Shown here piece after piece: positions 48,472 through 59,640 of a DNA stretch of 64,000 bases. The DNA is taken from positions 1-64,000 of the forward strand of contig CAJQUW010008004.1 in the NCBI GenBank assembly GCA_907163375.1, given 5' to 3'. The position numbers and the translations under genes were made by a program. The first letter of the stretch is position 1. Every line of letters begins with the position of its first letter. The notes beneath the pieces are model-generated. The model was not told the origin of the DNA, did not search any database, and saw nothing but the letters and a program-made list of their open reading frames with translations. The stretch is from Prostheceraeus crozeri (taxonomy: Eukaryota > Platyhelminthes > Polycladida > Euryleptidae).

Positions 48472-48521
48472 TGTGTCTGAGGAGATGGCAAGTATAACAC
48501 CATCGAAAGCGCTCTAATACA
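48472..48521 (+). ncRNA. hammerhead ribozyme, Penelope copy 3
   Basis: Helix I TGTGT (48472-48476) with ATACA (48517-48521, one G-U). Core CTGAGGA (48477-48483). Helix II GATGG (48484-48488) with CCATC (48500-48504), 11-nt loop. GAAA (48505-48508), then GCGCTCTA. Helix III is either 2 bp with a CGCT loop (cleavage after A48516) or the palindrome AGCGCT used between two molecules. All invariant core bases are present. Confidence 0.75.
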
Positions 48522-48602
48522 CAGAATACTTATTTCCGATACTATTGGCTTTTTCCATTTTAATTTTCATTTATAATAACTACTCCTCCATTTCGTTTCT
48601 CC

Positions 48603-48742
<140 letters not shown>

Positions 48743-48813
48743 AAAAACGATTGAAATCAAAATGAATGAAAATAAATAATACAGTTTTGACCCGAAAGAA
48801 AAGTCAGCAATTA

Positions 48814-48858
48814 TTCCCGACCGGTTTCGCCTGGTCTAGGGCAGGCTACTCATGGGAA
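48814..48858 (-). ncRNA. hammerhead-like ribozyme motif (A3-U8 variant), site B
   Basis: Minus strand: TTCCC, ATGAGTA, GCCTG-CCCTAGAC-CAGGC, GAAA, ACCGGT palindrome, C, GGGAA. Helices I and II are perfect 5-bp stems. Confidence 0.6.
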
Positions 48859-49028
48859 AGAATTTATTGGAAAGCAAAATACAAAATTGGAAGCATAGAC
48901 TTCCAAATCAAAAATTAATGACATAAACCTTGTGATTTTTGCTAGACGTGTCATAGTTCAGGTGGTTGAGGTCTGGTTCAATGTTGGTTTAAGCATAGAA
49001 ATAAGAATGGATTCCTTGCGCTCTCTTT

Positions 49029-49253
49029 CTATGCGTGAAGAATTCGGCCGAAGCTGAAAGAATGGAGAGCCTCAAATTTTAACGGTAGGTCTTTAGCACA
49101 TGCAGCAATATGTTTAGTCACTCCTAAAGTCATGTAATTGGCATTATCCATCTGTTGTCTATGAATAGTCAGCCGATTACGGAACATATCCCCGGTTTGC
49201 CCAATATAAAATTGGTAACAAGACTTACAACGAAGGGTGTAAATAACATACAT
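49029..49253 (-). pseudogene. Penelope-like GIY-YIG endonuclease fragment
   Basis: 74 residues with the GIY-YIG core (YVIYTLRCKSCYQFYIGQTG) and downstream MTLGVTKHIAACAK. No RT attached. Confidence 0.8.
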
Positions 49254-49274
49254 TTCCCATTACTTTTGTATTAA

Positions 49275-49319
49275 TTCCCATGAATAGCCTGCCCTAGACC
49301 AGGCGAAACCGGTCGGGAA
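49275..49319 (+). ncRNA. hammerhead-like ribozyme motif (A3-U8 variant), site C
   Basis: TTCCC (49275-49279), ATGAATA, GCCTG, loop, CAGGC (49300-49304), GAAA, CCGGTC, GGGAA (49315-49319). Matches site B except in core position 7. Confidence 0.6.
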
Positions 49320-49532
49320 TAATTGCTGACTTTTCTTTCGGGACAAAACTATTATTTATTGTCTAAACTGTTGTAAAGTATTGTCGCTTGAAGAAGTCTT
49401 CGACGAAAATTCGCAATAAATGCAATGATTTTGAGCCTTTGTCGCCTTTTGATTTATATTCAATACCTTATCAGGCTCATGGCAATTTCTTCTGTATATA
49501 TTATATATATAAAAACAAATAGTTCTTCTAGA

Positions 49533-49576
49533 CACGACATGTTTCAGCAACGTTGTACAGATGCCATCATCAGGTG
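49533..49576 (-). ncRNA. hammerhead-type motif with canonical core, site F
   Basis: Minus strand: CAC, CTGATGA, helix II TGGCA/TGCT (short, wobble), GAAA, palindromic ACATGT, C, GTG. Core bases fit the consensus; helix I is only 3 bp. A decayed relative (GAAG for GAAA) is at 16307-16345. Confidence 0.5.
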
Positions 49577-49786
49577 AACAAAAGACAATCATAGAGATCA
49601 GCATCTAAATAAATAATTTAAAACACAAGTCATCTTAAAACAGTTCATGTAGGCACCGTCACAATAATTCTGTCCACTTTGTGATCAATAGAAAAACACT
49701 TCATGAATAAAAGATGAAAACAATAAAAGATATCTACAAATCCAGTCGCAGGTTAATTGAGCTTCCTCTGTCATTGATTAAATCAT

Positions 49787-51066
49787 TCACTTTATGCTAT
49801 TTAATAAAATCGATTCAAGAATTCTGGGATAGTACGTATTAGCAACAATTTTAAAACTCTTTTTGTCAGGAGGATGAATGTGGAGACTAATCTCAGTGGG
49901 AGTTGGGTATCCCTTGAGATGTTCATTCATCCTAGTCACAAAGTGTCGGATAGAGCAACCAATGTAACATTTTGCGCAATGTTCACATGTGTATTGATAC
50001 ACAATTTGAGATTTCAACTCTGGCGACACTTTGTCTTTGTTGGAGAAAAAAGTACTGGTTTTCATAGTAGTAAAGACAGGACGAATTTTGACATCGGTCA
50101 AAATTCTGTTGATATCTTTGACTTGTCTAGCAAGCCGTTTTCACTTTCAGCTATGTAAGGAAAGCTCCAATTAACAATGCGACGGGATTGCTGGTCAGAG
50201 CTGACAGGAACCCCGGTCTCGTGTCTCGCTTCCACCTCAACGCGAACTCTAGAAATGTCACGATCAGAAAAACCATTTTTACGGAAAATGTTGGTGATGA
50301 TCTCAACAGACTTATTGTAATTACTGACACTGGAATTGATTTTGAGAGCCCGACTGAAAAGGGATCTCATGGCAGAGATGCGATACCGTTTAGGACTGTA
50401 AGCAGCATTAGGAGTGTAGACGCCTGTGTTGGTCTCTTTAAGATACCAAGACAAGTCAAAAACATCTCCAGCTTTGTTAATAACGGTATCCAGAAAAATG
50501 AGACTATCATTCTTTTCCTCTTCCACAGTGAAATCAATGTCAGGATGAATTTCATTCAAAAAGGAATGAAACTCATGGATGTTAGCACTGCTGTCGAAGA
50601 TGCAAAAAATGTCATCAACGTACCGCTTGTAGAATATGGGAGCAGAGCCAGTATAATTACGAATTTTCTTTTCAACCATATCCATGGCAAACGAAGCCAT
50701 GGTGGGAGCGAGACACGAGCCCATTGACATTCCGTCAGTCTGTAAATATAGAACATCGTTGAATGTAAATAAGATGTTCGTGCAAGAAATTTTCAGGAGT
50801 TCTCGTAAGCCATAAAGCATCCGTTCATTCTCTCTGAAAGAATGTAATAATGCCTTCAGACTGTTGTCTTTTTCATCAAAGTCTGTTTTTGCTTTGACGA
50901 CTTCTTTCTTTAAAGCAGTCAACTGTGTCTTCAGTATCAAAGACTTACATGTTTGCAGATTGGCAAATCGTTGAATCTTATTTACATTCAACGATGTTCT
51001 ATATTTACAGACTGACGGAATGTCAATGGGCTCGTGTCTCGCTCCCACCATGGCCTCGTTTGCCAT
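49787..51066 (-). pseudogene. third Penelope family: RT (50098-51066) and GIY-YIG (49787-50101)
   Basis: RT: ISCTNILFTFNDVLYLQTDG, MSMGSCLAPTMASFAMDMVE, FYKRYVDDIFCIF (YVDD), LKETNTGVYTPNAAYSPKRY. Endonuclease, in the next frame: IVYQYTCEHCAKCYIGCSIR, HFVTRMNEHLKGYPTP. The frames overlap by 4 bp at 50098-50101, so one frameshift separates the domains. The RT N-terminus is missing. Confidence 0.8.
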
Positions 51067-51179
51067 GGATATGGTTGAAAAGAAAATTCGTAATTATACT
51101 GGCTCTGCTCCCATATTCTACAAGCGGTACGTTGATGACATTTTTTGCATCTTCGACAGCAGTGCTAACATCCATGAGG
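50977..51179 (+). repeat. inverted duplicate of the RT segment
   Basis: About 200 bp (TTACATTCAACGATGTTCTA ... GCTAACATCCATGAG) repeats 50580-50770 in inverted orientation, giving a head-to-head arrangement typical of Penelope insertions. Confidence 0.75.
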
Positions 51180-51315
51180 GTCTGTTGCACTGACTATAGG
51201 CCTGGCAGCAAGGAACAGTCTACATTGTTGAACAAAGGACCTATGTTTGTACCGTGTCGAATTAAAAAGTTACGGAAAATAAATAATAGTCAGGCCTATA
51301 GTCAGTGCAACAGAC
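51180..51315. mobile_element. 136-bp MITE-like element with perfect 25-bp inverted repeats
   Basis: GTCTGTTGCACTGACTATAG... (51180-51204) and its exact complement (51291-51315). It lies right at the breakpoint of the inverted RT duplicate. No coding content. Confidence 0.7.
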
Positions 51316-51329
51316 ACTCCGGCCACCCC

Positions 51330-52467
51330 TTTATGTAAGCTCCTAACCTTAGTATTTAAACCTCTACTCCAGAGGGTGAAGGCTCATTTACAAGACACAG
51401 AGTCTTTTGTTGAATCTATTAAGAAAGTTCAATTGAGCAATACTCAAATCAATTATTTGTCCTATGGATCCCTAGATATCCAAAATCTTTATTCTTGAGA
51501 GTGAGTATAATAAAGTGAGTGAGTCGATATAATTGAGAGCAATTTTAGTAAGTACGACGGCAAGTTGCCAATCTACTATCGTCGCTATGTCGATGATTGC
51601 TTCTTGATCTTTCATAGTGGCCAAGAGGCTAAAGGTTTTTTGAATTTTCTAAATGAATTGGATCAAAACATTCAGTTCACTTGCGAAGAAAGTGTCGAAA
51701 AGTCTCTTACTTTTCTTGATACTAAACTCACTCTCAAGAATAGCAAATTTGAAATTGACTTTCATTTAAAAGACACTAACACTGGAGTCTCTACTCCTTC
51801 TGTTGCATATGCACCAATCAGTTATAAAGCCGCAGCCATTCGCTCTTTGTTTTATAGAGCCTTAAGAATTTTCTCAGATAGCCATTTGTATGAAAAGGCT
51901 GCTTCTCGTATTCGTAGCATCTTCAAATTGAATGGTTTTACGGACGATCTGATTGATCGCATCAAGAAGAAAGTTGAACAGGGTGTTCGAAATGCATGCG
52001 AATCTGAAAAAGGGGATAAAACTAAAGTCTATTGGTCCATTCCGTTCATTCAAGAAGGCTCAAAAGAGCTGCAGTCTAAAATTGAGAAATTGAACCGTTG
52101 TCTTCAAAATTCTGAAATAAATGTTGCATGTAAAACTTCTAAATTAAAGGATTTCTTTCATAACAAAGATCCTGTCCCTTGTGGCGTTAAATCGAATATT
52201 ACTTATCAATACAGTTGTGACCGCTGTTCCATGCGGTACGTCGGTGCCACTAAGAGACATTTCAATACTCGTATCAGTGAGCATTTGCGTGGATATCCCA
52301 CCGCTACAGACATATCTATGCACGATCATAGCCCTAGGGCTGAGAATTTCACTATTGTTGGTCGTTTCAGACAGCCACTAATTCTTGAATCCATAATGAT
52401 AAAGGAAAACAATAATCTATTATCAAATGAACGGAATGGATCACATGTTCTTCTTCTGAACTTGTAA
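51330..52467 (+). pseudogene. fourth Penelope-like copy: RT and GIY-YIG, plus strand
   Basis: Fragment SLDIQNLYS near 51470, then an intact stretch 51565-52467: PIYYRRYVDDCFLIFHSG (YVDD), LDTKLTLKNSKFEIDFHLKD, TPSVAYAPISYKAAAIRSLF, and the endonuclease YQYSCDRCSMRYVGATKRHF (GIY-YIG-like with Val for Ile), ISEHLRGYPTATDISMHDHS. Related to, but distinct from, the 49787-51066 family. Internal deletion around 51490-51540. Confidence 0.8.
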
Positions 52468-52663
52468 CATCATTATCGATGACGTAGAGTGGAACCATGC
52501 TTGATGACCTTGACTCGTGAACAGATGTAAATTTGTATATAATGTGAATTTTATGCAATTTTATAACTTTGTGATGAATCGATGATAGATGAATCGAAAC
52601 TAGTCCGGAACCAGTGTTTTTTATCTTTCACATATCAATGAAGAGACTGGGTACACTTTGCTG

Positions 52664-52665
<2 letters not shown>

Positions 52666-52699
<34 letters not shown>

Positions 52700-52723
52700 G
52701 AGTATATATAGACATTATTTTTA

Positions 52724-52755
<32 letters not shown>

Positions 52756-52756
52756 C
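52666..52756. repeat. (TA)n microsatellites
   Basis: Two TA runs separated by a short A+T-rich segment. Confidence 0.9.
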
Positions 52757-52854
52757 TTATTTATTTTTTTATATTTAAATCAAATAAAAAAATCAAAATT
52801 CTTAAATAATGTGTGAAAATTACACCCCATGAAAACGCAATATCAGATAAAATC

Positions 52855-52895
52855 CGCGACCGGTTTCATTTCATTGTCAGAGGCTTGTCAATGGT
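52855..52895 (-). ncRNA. decayed hammerhead-like terminus, site E
   Basis: Minus strand TTGACAAGCCTCTGACAATG...GAAACCGGTC. It shares the TTGACAA core and GAAACCGGTC end with site D, but helix II and helix I do not pair. Confidence 0.25.
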
Positions 52896-52899
52896 GTTG

Positions 52900-54100
52900 A
52901 CAAGATATTCACTGCAGATTAGAGTCGAAGGGGTATTTCTGCAATATGATATGTATAGAAAGCATCTACAGGCTACGCTGTTTCACATCAGTGACTCTTT
53001 CATTCAACCACTGATTTAAAAGAGCATGACCTTCAGATGCTTTCTATTCGAATCATATCGAAGAAATACTCCTTCGACTTTAATCTTCAGTCAATCACTC
53101 AATGAAATCGTGCTTATAACCACTGCGTCACAATATCTCCATTGAATTTAGATGGGGTTTCAATCCAGTCTATTTATGAAAGTCAAACGACATCAAAGAT
53201 TCCGGAATGTTTGAATAGTCTTCGAACCATAAAAGATGGCAGGTATGCAACTTTCTAGTAGTGCTACGTGAAAGCTTCAGATACAATGCTTCCCTGTATA
53301 ATTTCTTGCTAGCTCTCGGACTAGTATCACCTGTTTCCTGATCGTGGTCATCGTGCAGACTTACCTGACAAACAATAGTAAAATCAATCTTAGATCTATC
53401 TAAACACTTTAATATGACTATTTGCGAAATTCAGCTGAATCGGTCATCATGCATTATGCTAGACTAATCAGTCAATGTACTTCAATAATCAAAGTAATCC
53501 TGATGGTTAGTAACCTTGCACATAAACTAAGAGAATTTTTTAAATGCGGAATTCATTTGTGCAGATACTTATAGTACATCAAAATTTGATCGCCTTCAGC
53601 TAATTCTGCTCCTAATGCTACTCTGTGACTCAAACAAGTCAGGGACTTACTGCCTGACAGACCGGGAGGAAGATCACTAAGGAAGTGAATTTAGAGATGA
53701 AAGAATGGATTTCTCTTCGGAAGTAGACTAATTGCAAGCATGGTGCTAAAATGTTGAGTATAGGCATAAGTTAGACCGGACTCAATAAAATTTGTAGTAT
53801 GCACTTATGTTGAAAATAATAACCCAGTGGCAGTAGTAAAACGCCTATTTCGTCAATGGAAAGCATTCATTACAATAAATCACAAATAAAACACAGAGAA
53901 AAAATCAAAATATCAAATTATGAGCGAGAATAGAGAGAGAACAGGGAAACCGGCTCTGCTTTGTAATTTCGTAAAGTAGAATAGCGTTGCTACCATGATA
54001 TTCAGATGTTTCATGTTTGGCACAAATAAAATGTTAAATTAAGCAATGACTCACCAATAACAATCTTGAATATGACCATCCATGTAAATGAAGGAGCCAA
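52900..54100. other. intergenic or intronic, no gene recognised
   Basis: No supported coding region. It follows, on the minus strand, the MFS exon's donor-like site and may be its intron. Confidence 0.35.
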
Positions 54101-54501
54101 TTATCCACACATTATTCCAAAGAAAAGCTTCACTATTGTGAGTAGCGTGGGGCCCAGCGTGGGGCCGTCAGAAGCGTGTTACTAGGGAATCCACTCATTA
54201 TTCCAAAGAAAAGCTTCACTATTGTGAGTAGAACTAAAATATTTATTCTGCCGTATAAATCTGCTAGAGGACCGATGACAAGACCACCTATAGCAGCTCC
54301 GACATAAAACAAAATTGATAGTATAGCCAACTTTACAGACGAAAGCTGCCATGCACACCTAAGTAGCGGATCAAGAAGCGTAATCAAGGTGCCGTCGAAA
54401 CCTGATAAAGCAAATAGCACTGCCATCAAGGTTAGATAGAAAACATGGAAGCGACCAAATTCAATGCTGTCAATGGCATCGTCAATGGTCAATTTACTCA
54501 T
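54050..54501 (-). pseudogene. MFS transporter (SV2/SLC22-like) 5' exon with lesions
   Basis: Minus strand from 54501: MSKLTIDDAIDSIEFGRFHV, then membrane segments (FYLTLMAVLFALSGFDGTLI; KLAILSILFYVGAAIGGLVIG) and the MFS signature PLADLYGRINIL. The TIDDAI-GFGRF start is typical of SV2-like sugar/cation transporters. A 35-bp stretch (54197-54231) is repeated at 54111-54145 with an 86-bp period, shifting the frame. In the second copy the frame meets TAA (54103-54101) before LAPSFTWMVIFKI and a donor GTGAGT. Probably a host pseudogene or a mutated allele; the rest of the gene is outside this window. Confidence 0.6.
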
Positions 54502-57030
54502 TGAATGCTCAGATTGTTTGGATTGAAGAATTAATAATAATTTGAATAAATAAATACAACGCTAGGAACAATATTTTTTAACGTCTTGGGTTCATGTGGC
54601 AGAATAGACACTAATCAACACGTAGTCAGCGCGAGTGATGCGCAATGCACCTACTACATAGTCCCTGAAAGACCTACAATGTAAGACAATGTTGTGCACG
54701 ACATTATGTCGCAGTTTGTCAAAAGGTGAGGTCAGCTTAGTGAGACCACACCATGGTCATTAGGTAAAGAAATCAGCAGAAATATGAATAGTCATGTAAA
54801 TGAATGTTCGAGTTAAAGTTTTAAAGAGCGCTGTCTATTTGATGGAGAATGATGAAATTGATGGCAGTACAATTGCATAATGTACTGCATGCTATACATT
54901 CATGTACATTATCCATTATGTAATGCCTTTACTGATATTGTGAAGCAAAAAATGAAGATCTTTCTGTAGCAACGGATCAAGAAATGACATCTAATCATCT
55001 GACATTCCACTGGCTTCAGAAACGGCAGTGAGAATAATTTCTCAGGAACAGTGATAAGTAAAAATGAACATTCGGAATGTGAAAGATAGGACAGCATAAC
55101 ATCTACTGGAAAATTTAGGCAACATGATCCGTGATGAAATAGAATGTGCACGAGAAGACCAGATACACTGGGTAGAAGAAGAAAAAATTCTCTTCTGATG
55201 CTCTGTCTCTCTCTCTCTCTCTCATCTATCTCTCTTTGATGTTACCTTATGGAGGGGCTAAAATTTCCGAATTAGGGTTGTCCAGGGAAACGGCTTATCA
55301 CGGCGCAGTCCCATTTCAAGCCCACACCATTTTTCACCCAGATGCTAAAACGATGCCCCGCTAAATAGAATTTGAATATTCCTTTATTCTCAAATTTTTT
55401 TTGGATACAAAGCCACATATTCAGCACATTTATTAGGCCAATACGAGTATAACAAGAGGATGTCCCATATGGGTAGACAGTACAATAAAAGTCAATGATA
55501 TTTACTCACGGCCATTGTCCTGTGGTAACCAAATTTCTGTCTGGCGTTCACCTAAGGCTAATATACTGCACTACCATGGACTTTTCTCCACATCCTATGC
55601 AAATTGATAAGGACTTTTACCATTGGAGACCACATATTTAAGATGCCCACATTGATTAACAGTTGTACTTATTATTCCAAGAGTCACTTCGATAATCGTA
55701 TGTTCTGAACACTTCATCTATGCTCTCCTATTTATGATTACAAACACATTGTCCATCTTCATTCCACGAATACCTGAGGAACATGATCAACACTGTAAAA
55801 GTTGAAAATCCGGTCTTGAAAGCATTGAACTCTGATTGAACTATGAAAGCTATTTAACTTTCGTCGCCTTTTGCTATTCTTGTTTTATTGTTCGTTTTCG
55901 TAGTCAAAATCAGCGAGCATTCGCAGTTGACAGCTAGGCCAATGGTTTTCATCAAGGTCACTGTCCTCTGTATCTTATATCTATAATCTTCCACGTGCTT
56001 TCCGTATTTTCCCGCACACTACATGCTTCCTACACCCTACTCTCGGAAGGTGTTTCTTTACATTCCAACTACTCCCATTTTTGTGTATCTGTACCGAAAA
56101 TTTCATGATCCGAGTTTTGGCATAATTTGTAATCTTACTCCTATATTTGCATCGTACATCTGTTGCATAGTTCTAACGCTATGCGCATTTGTATAATTAC
56201 AGACACTTTGACACTTTGTATTCACCTTGCCATCGGTTATCTGCCATGGTCCAATAAAATGATAATGATGATAATACATTTCGCGAGTTTCGCATTTTCG
56301 TTAAAAAGTTTGTTAATTTTTGTGATAAGTGAAATTTTGATGTTAGATAGCTGGTAGGCTTACTTTGCATACCCGTGAGGGCGGCTGAAAAGATGACTGT
56401 TCGTAGTAGCAATGATGTTTGGGCACACAATTTCCCTATATGGTTCGTGGTGATCGCTGAGCATGTAGATAGTGTTCGTATATTTGGCTTCGCCCTCACG
56501 TGAACTCGACAGACTTCCTTCGACTTGCTCACTTAGATCCGAGTCGTTCCCAGCCTACGGCCGGTCACACGTTTTCATCGCGTCTCTTCGCAGTCAACCA
56601 TCAGTCTCGCTGTGTATGTTCGCTCAGCCAAATAAGTAAGCAGTTAACCTCATATCTTCGAAGTCACACGTACATGGATAATCACAAAATACAAATTATA
56701 CGGCGAGTTAGAAAATATCTGGCGGTGTATGTACTGTACACATAAAGGTCGTGAAGGAGTTCGTTCAGTGACAATACAGAATGAACAATACAGAAACTAC
56801 GGACTCATTGATCAACAGAGACGTTTCTAATTGTAATTGATGATCCACGGAAAAAGATTTGAGACATTGAGACGGTCGTAAAGAGCGCACAAGATATCTG
56901 CCTGAGCGATTAGAACCAGGAGCGGTAATGGGTGGTTTAGATTGCACTGGATCGCATGGAGTGAACGAACAGCGCAATCGGTACGACAAGAATGGAAATC
57001 TGGAAGAATTGAGCAACTACAGTCATTATG
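54502..57030. other. no gene recognised; CT-rich microsatellite at 55200-55225
   Basis: Upstream region of the MFS exon and unique-looking sequence. The frames at 56163-56745 show no domain. Confidence 0.35.
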
Positions 57031-57035
57031 AGAGA

Positions 57036-58735
57036 TTATTTTACTATCATGGCCTTAAATGTCATCGAGGAGTTTTCTATAATTACTTGAAAGAGATACA
57101 AACACAAGGGAGAAATATCATATAGGACACGACATATAAAAAGAACACGATCAAGGACGAAAGGAAGTGTATTGGGAATTTCGTAGGTACAGTCGTGGGC
57201 GTACTTTATGACGGTGCTCGAGGATCCACAAGGGAAAGAGAACCAATGACAGTGTTGCAAAGGAAAGGTCCTAAGATAGAGCCTTGAGGAATGACACTAA
57301 CAACGGGTAGTAGACCCCTAACACTTTCATATATCATGAAAATTTGCACTCTATCACGAAGGCAATTCATAATGAAGCCGAGAGGAAAACCGTTATTGCG
57401 AAGACTTCAATTATTAAATCATGGCTGAGTGATCAAATGCCTTACTGAAGTATCAAGTCGACAAAACCAAGGTAGCGCGCAAAGTGTCAGTTTCTTGAAG
57501 AAATGATGTAATAGTGTCGTAAAACAATTAAGGCAACAACAGGGGATAAGTATTTCAAACCACCAAACTGATTTTTCCCAAAGGCACGATCAAATGCTTA
57601 CAGGACTGAGTTTAGGACCAGGCGCTCACAAATCTTTGGCGGTGTAGGTAAAGGGGAATTTGTCTTACTTCATTGATGGAATAAGGCGACATCTTGGAGA
57701 TAGATGTGACAATGTTCGTTTTTAAAGAGAAGGAAATTCTCGACAGACGATTGAAGCACTCACACAATATGTACTATAAGGATGCATTGCTTATATAAAA
57801 TGATTAAAAATTATGGATGGAATATTGCCACTTCCAGAAGCTTTGCTGGGATGCAATCTTGAGAGCAAAATGTATAAGTCATTTTGAGTCTTTATAGGCA
57901 TCCAGTCATCGTCGTTTAAGGCAGACGTTTGAAGTAGCACTTTGAAGGTGGAAGGCACCTAATATAGACTTAGCAGGATCAGCCGCTTTATCGTTTGCTG
58001 TGAACTAATCGATCATATGTTCGATTACAGATGATGACAACTTTTTTAGTTCCGCGAATGTCATCCACGACTTTCCATAATTGCTTCGACTCTTAACAAT
58101 CCCTTCGAGCCGCCCACTTCACTTTCTCAGACATAATCATCGACTTCACTTTACGACTCAGATGCTCGTACATGGAAATTTTTTATGCGGTGTGCATTCC
58201 AATTCACTTTACACCATTCGAACTTTGAAATCGTTCGTCTCCAAGAATCGACTGCCTGAAGTTTTCCATTGTTATATTTTGTCCATCTTGATGCATGCAT
58301 TACCTGTATTTCGCAATCTTCCAGCGTCTGTCGTTTATCAAATTGAGAGGTTTCGGCGGCGGGCACATAGAATTATTTGCAACGAAACTTGCCAGTGTCT
58401 CATTATCCCTGGCCTGATGCAAATGTACAAATCTGCATCTCGTAAGTTCCTCCTAAAATGTGACTGCCTTGGTCATCCTTTAAAACATTTTGTGCCTCCA
58501 AAGCTACCAGCATCTGGTCACTATCGTCTACCACCATGTTCAACTGCAAGACGTATGAGATCATTTTTCCCATACGCTTGTTTGATGTACAATTCAGATT
58601 CAGAAAAATGACTGTGCATTCGCAATTTTCTTTTACTTGAAGCGTGAATTTGACTTTTTCTTGATTATTATCCTAACTTTGTGACTGTGATTTTCATTGA
58701 TTATGAATAAACGCCTTATTATTATTATTATTCCA
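57036..58735. mobile_element. CR1-like LINE with 5' inversion
   Basis: The 3' part is plus strand: 58081-58611 encodes the ORF2 C-terminus and an ATT-repeat tail follows at 58718-58735. The 5' part is minus strand: about 58070 down to 57036, with KSWMTF near 58060, PQGSILGPFLCNTVIGSLSL near 57270 and VIKYAHDCTYEIPNTLP (YADD decayed to YAHD). Opposite orientation of two parts of one ORF2 is the hallmark of twin-primed LINE insertion. Confidence 0.6.
58081..58611 (+). pseudogene. LINE ORF2 C-terminal fragment
   Basis: Reads LKSFVSKNRLPEVFHCYILS, PVFRNLPASVVYQIERFRRR, AHRIICNETCQC, KFLLKCDCLGHPLKHFVPPKL, PASGHYRLPPCSTARR. This is the C-terminal region of CR1-like ORF2 proteins. Open frame, 5' truncated. 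Confidence 0.75.
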
Positions 58736-58919
58736 TATTGCATTTATCAATAATTTTATCAAGCCAAGATGTCGTGGCTGCAAATACATTAGTATTTACT
58801 AAGCATAGTCGCATGAATTTCATCATTTTTTGGGAAGCGCGATTATTATTCGTGGAGCCACAGTTGGGGAAGCAGGAAGCAGATGGTAAAATTACTGGTG
58901 AAAAAGTTAGTTCATATTA

Positions 58920-59640
58920 GTGCGATATAGGAGATTTGAATTGTCCTCGGAATATGACTGCGTCTCCTCCATTAGCACGTCTGGTCCGAAGTTCTTGTCT
59001 CAAATTCCAATCCATCGTCTTCTGGATAGGAGCAAGATCGTTCTTCAAGAAAACGGAATGAAAGTGAGTTCTTCAATGACCGTGACTTCTTCAATATCTT
59101 CGTCTTAGTGTCGACGTCCTTAAACTTGACTCGCAACAATCGACAACCATCTTTTCGTGGTTTGCCAATTTGGATGCATTGGAAATAGTCAAAGTCGGAA
59201 TATCAAGAAAACCAACTGGGTGTTGTAGTTCATCAAGATCGTGTTTTTCCGTCTGACCGAAGATTTTTCGGGAAAACCTGATATTATGACCTTACAGGCA
59301 TGCTTTGATCCTTCTTGACACTCTTGAATCATTCTTCAGCACACGCTGGAGAACTAATATCGTCCCTGAGACGATCAATGGTCGTTTGCTGTTGATCGTT
59401 TGCTGCTCATGACCGACACTCTGCTCTTCCGTTCATTTATCTTGTTCACTACAGTTGTTACAGTGTTACTTAGTTCGTCGATTTTAGCTTATAATGATCG
59501 TATAGTCATTTTTCTGATCTTCCAATAGTGATTTGATGTCTTCATGAGTGGTGCGGAAGGATTTTCGAGTAGTCAGATCGTCAGTTGGCAATTTCAAAAG
59601 TTTTGCAAAAGGCAAGACACAACTTTCCATCTCGGAATCG
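58920..59640 (-). pseudogene. probable LINE ORF1 remnant
   Basis: Minus-strand pieces in several frames, e.g. LRQELRTRRANGGDAVIFRG near 58960-59020 and FLDIPTLTISNASKLANHEK near 59180, resemble the RRM-like/C-terminal parts of CR1 ORF1p. Heavily decayed. Confidence 0.35.

Larger units (their letters stand above)
42270..48600. mobile_element. compound Penelope-like element (three copies), flanked by TA microsatellites
   Basis: Layout: a 5'-truncated minus-strand copy (42270-44140), a 5'-truncated plus-strand copy (44145-45170) and a near-full-length plus-strand copy (45171-48600). The last two form the classic Penelope pseudo-LTR tandem; the first is the inverted 5' fragment often seen with these elements. 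Copies are nearly identical. All three 3' ends keep the same hammerhead ribozyme. Confidence 0.85.
48786..49350. mobile_element. second Penelope family fragment with ~70-bp inverted ends
   Basis: The ends GTTTTGACCCGAAAGAAAAGTCAGCAATTATTCCCGACC-like (48786-48858) and 49275-49346 are inverted repeats that each carry a hammerhead-like motif. Between them a minus-strand GIY-YIG fragment (49253-49029: YTLRCKSCYQFYIGQTGDMFRNRLTIHRQQ). Looks like inverted pseudo-LTRs around a truncated copy. Confidence 0.7.
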
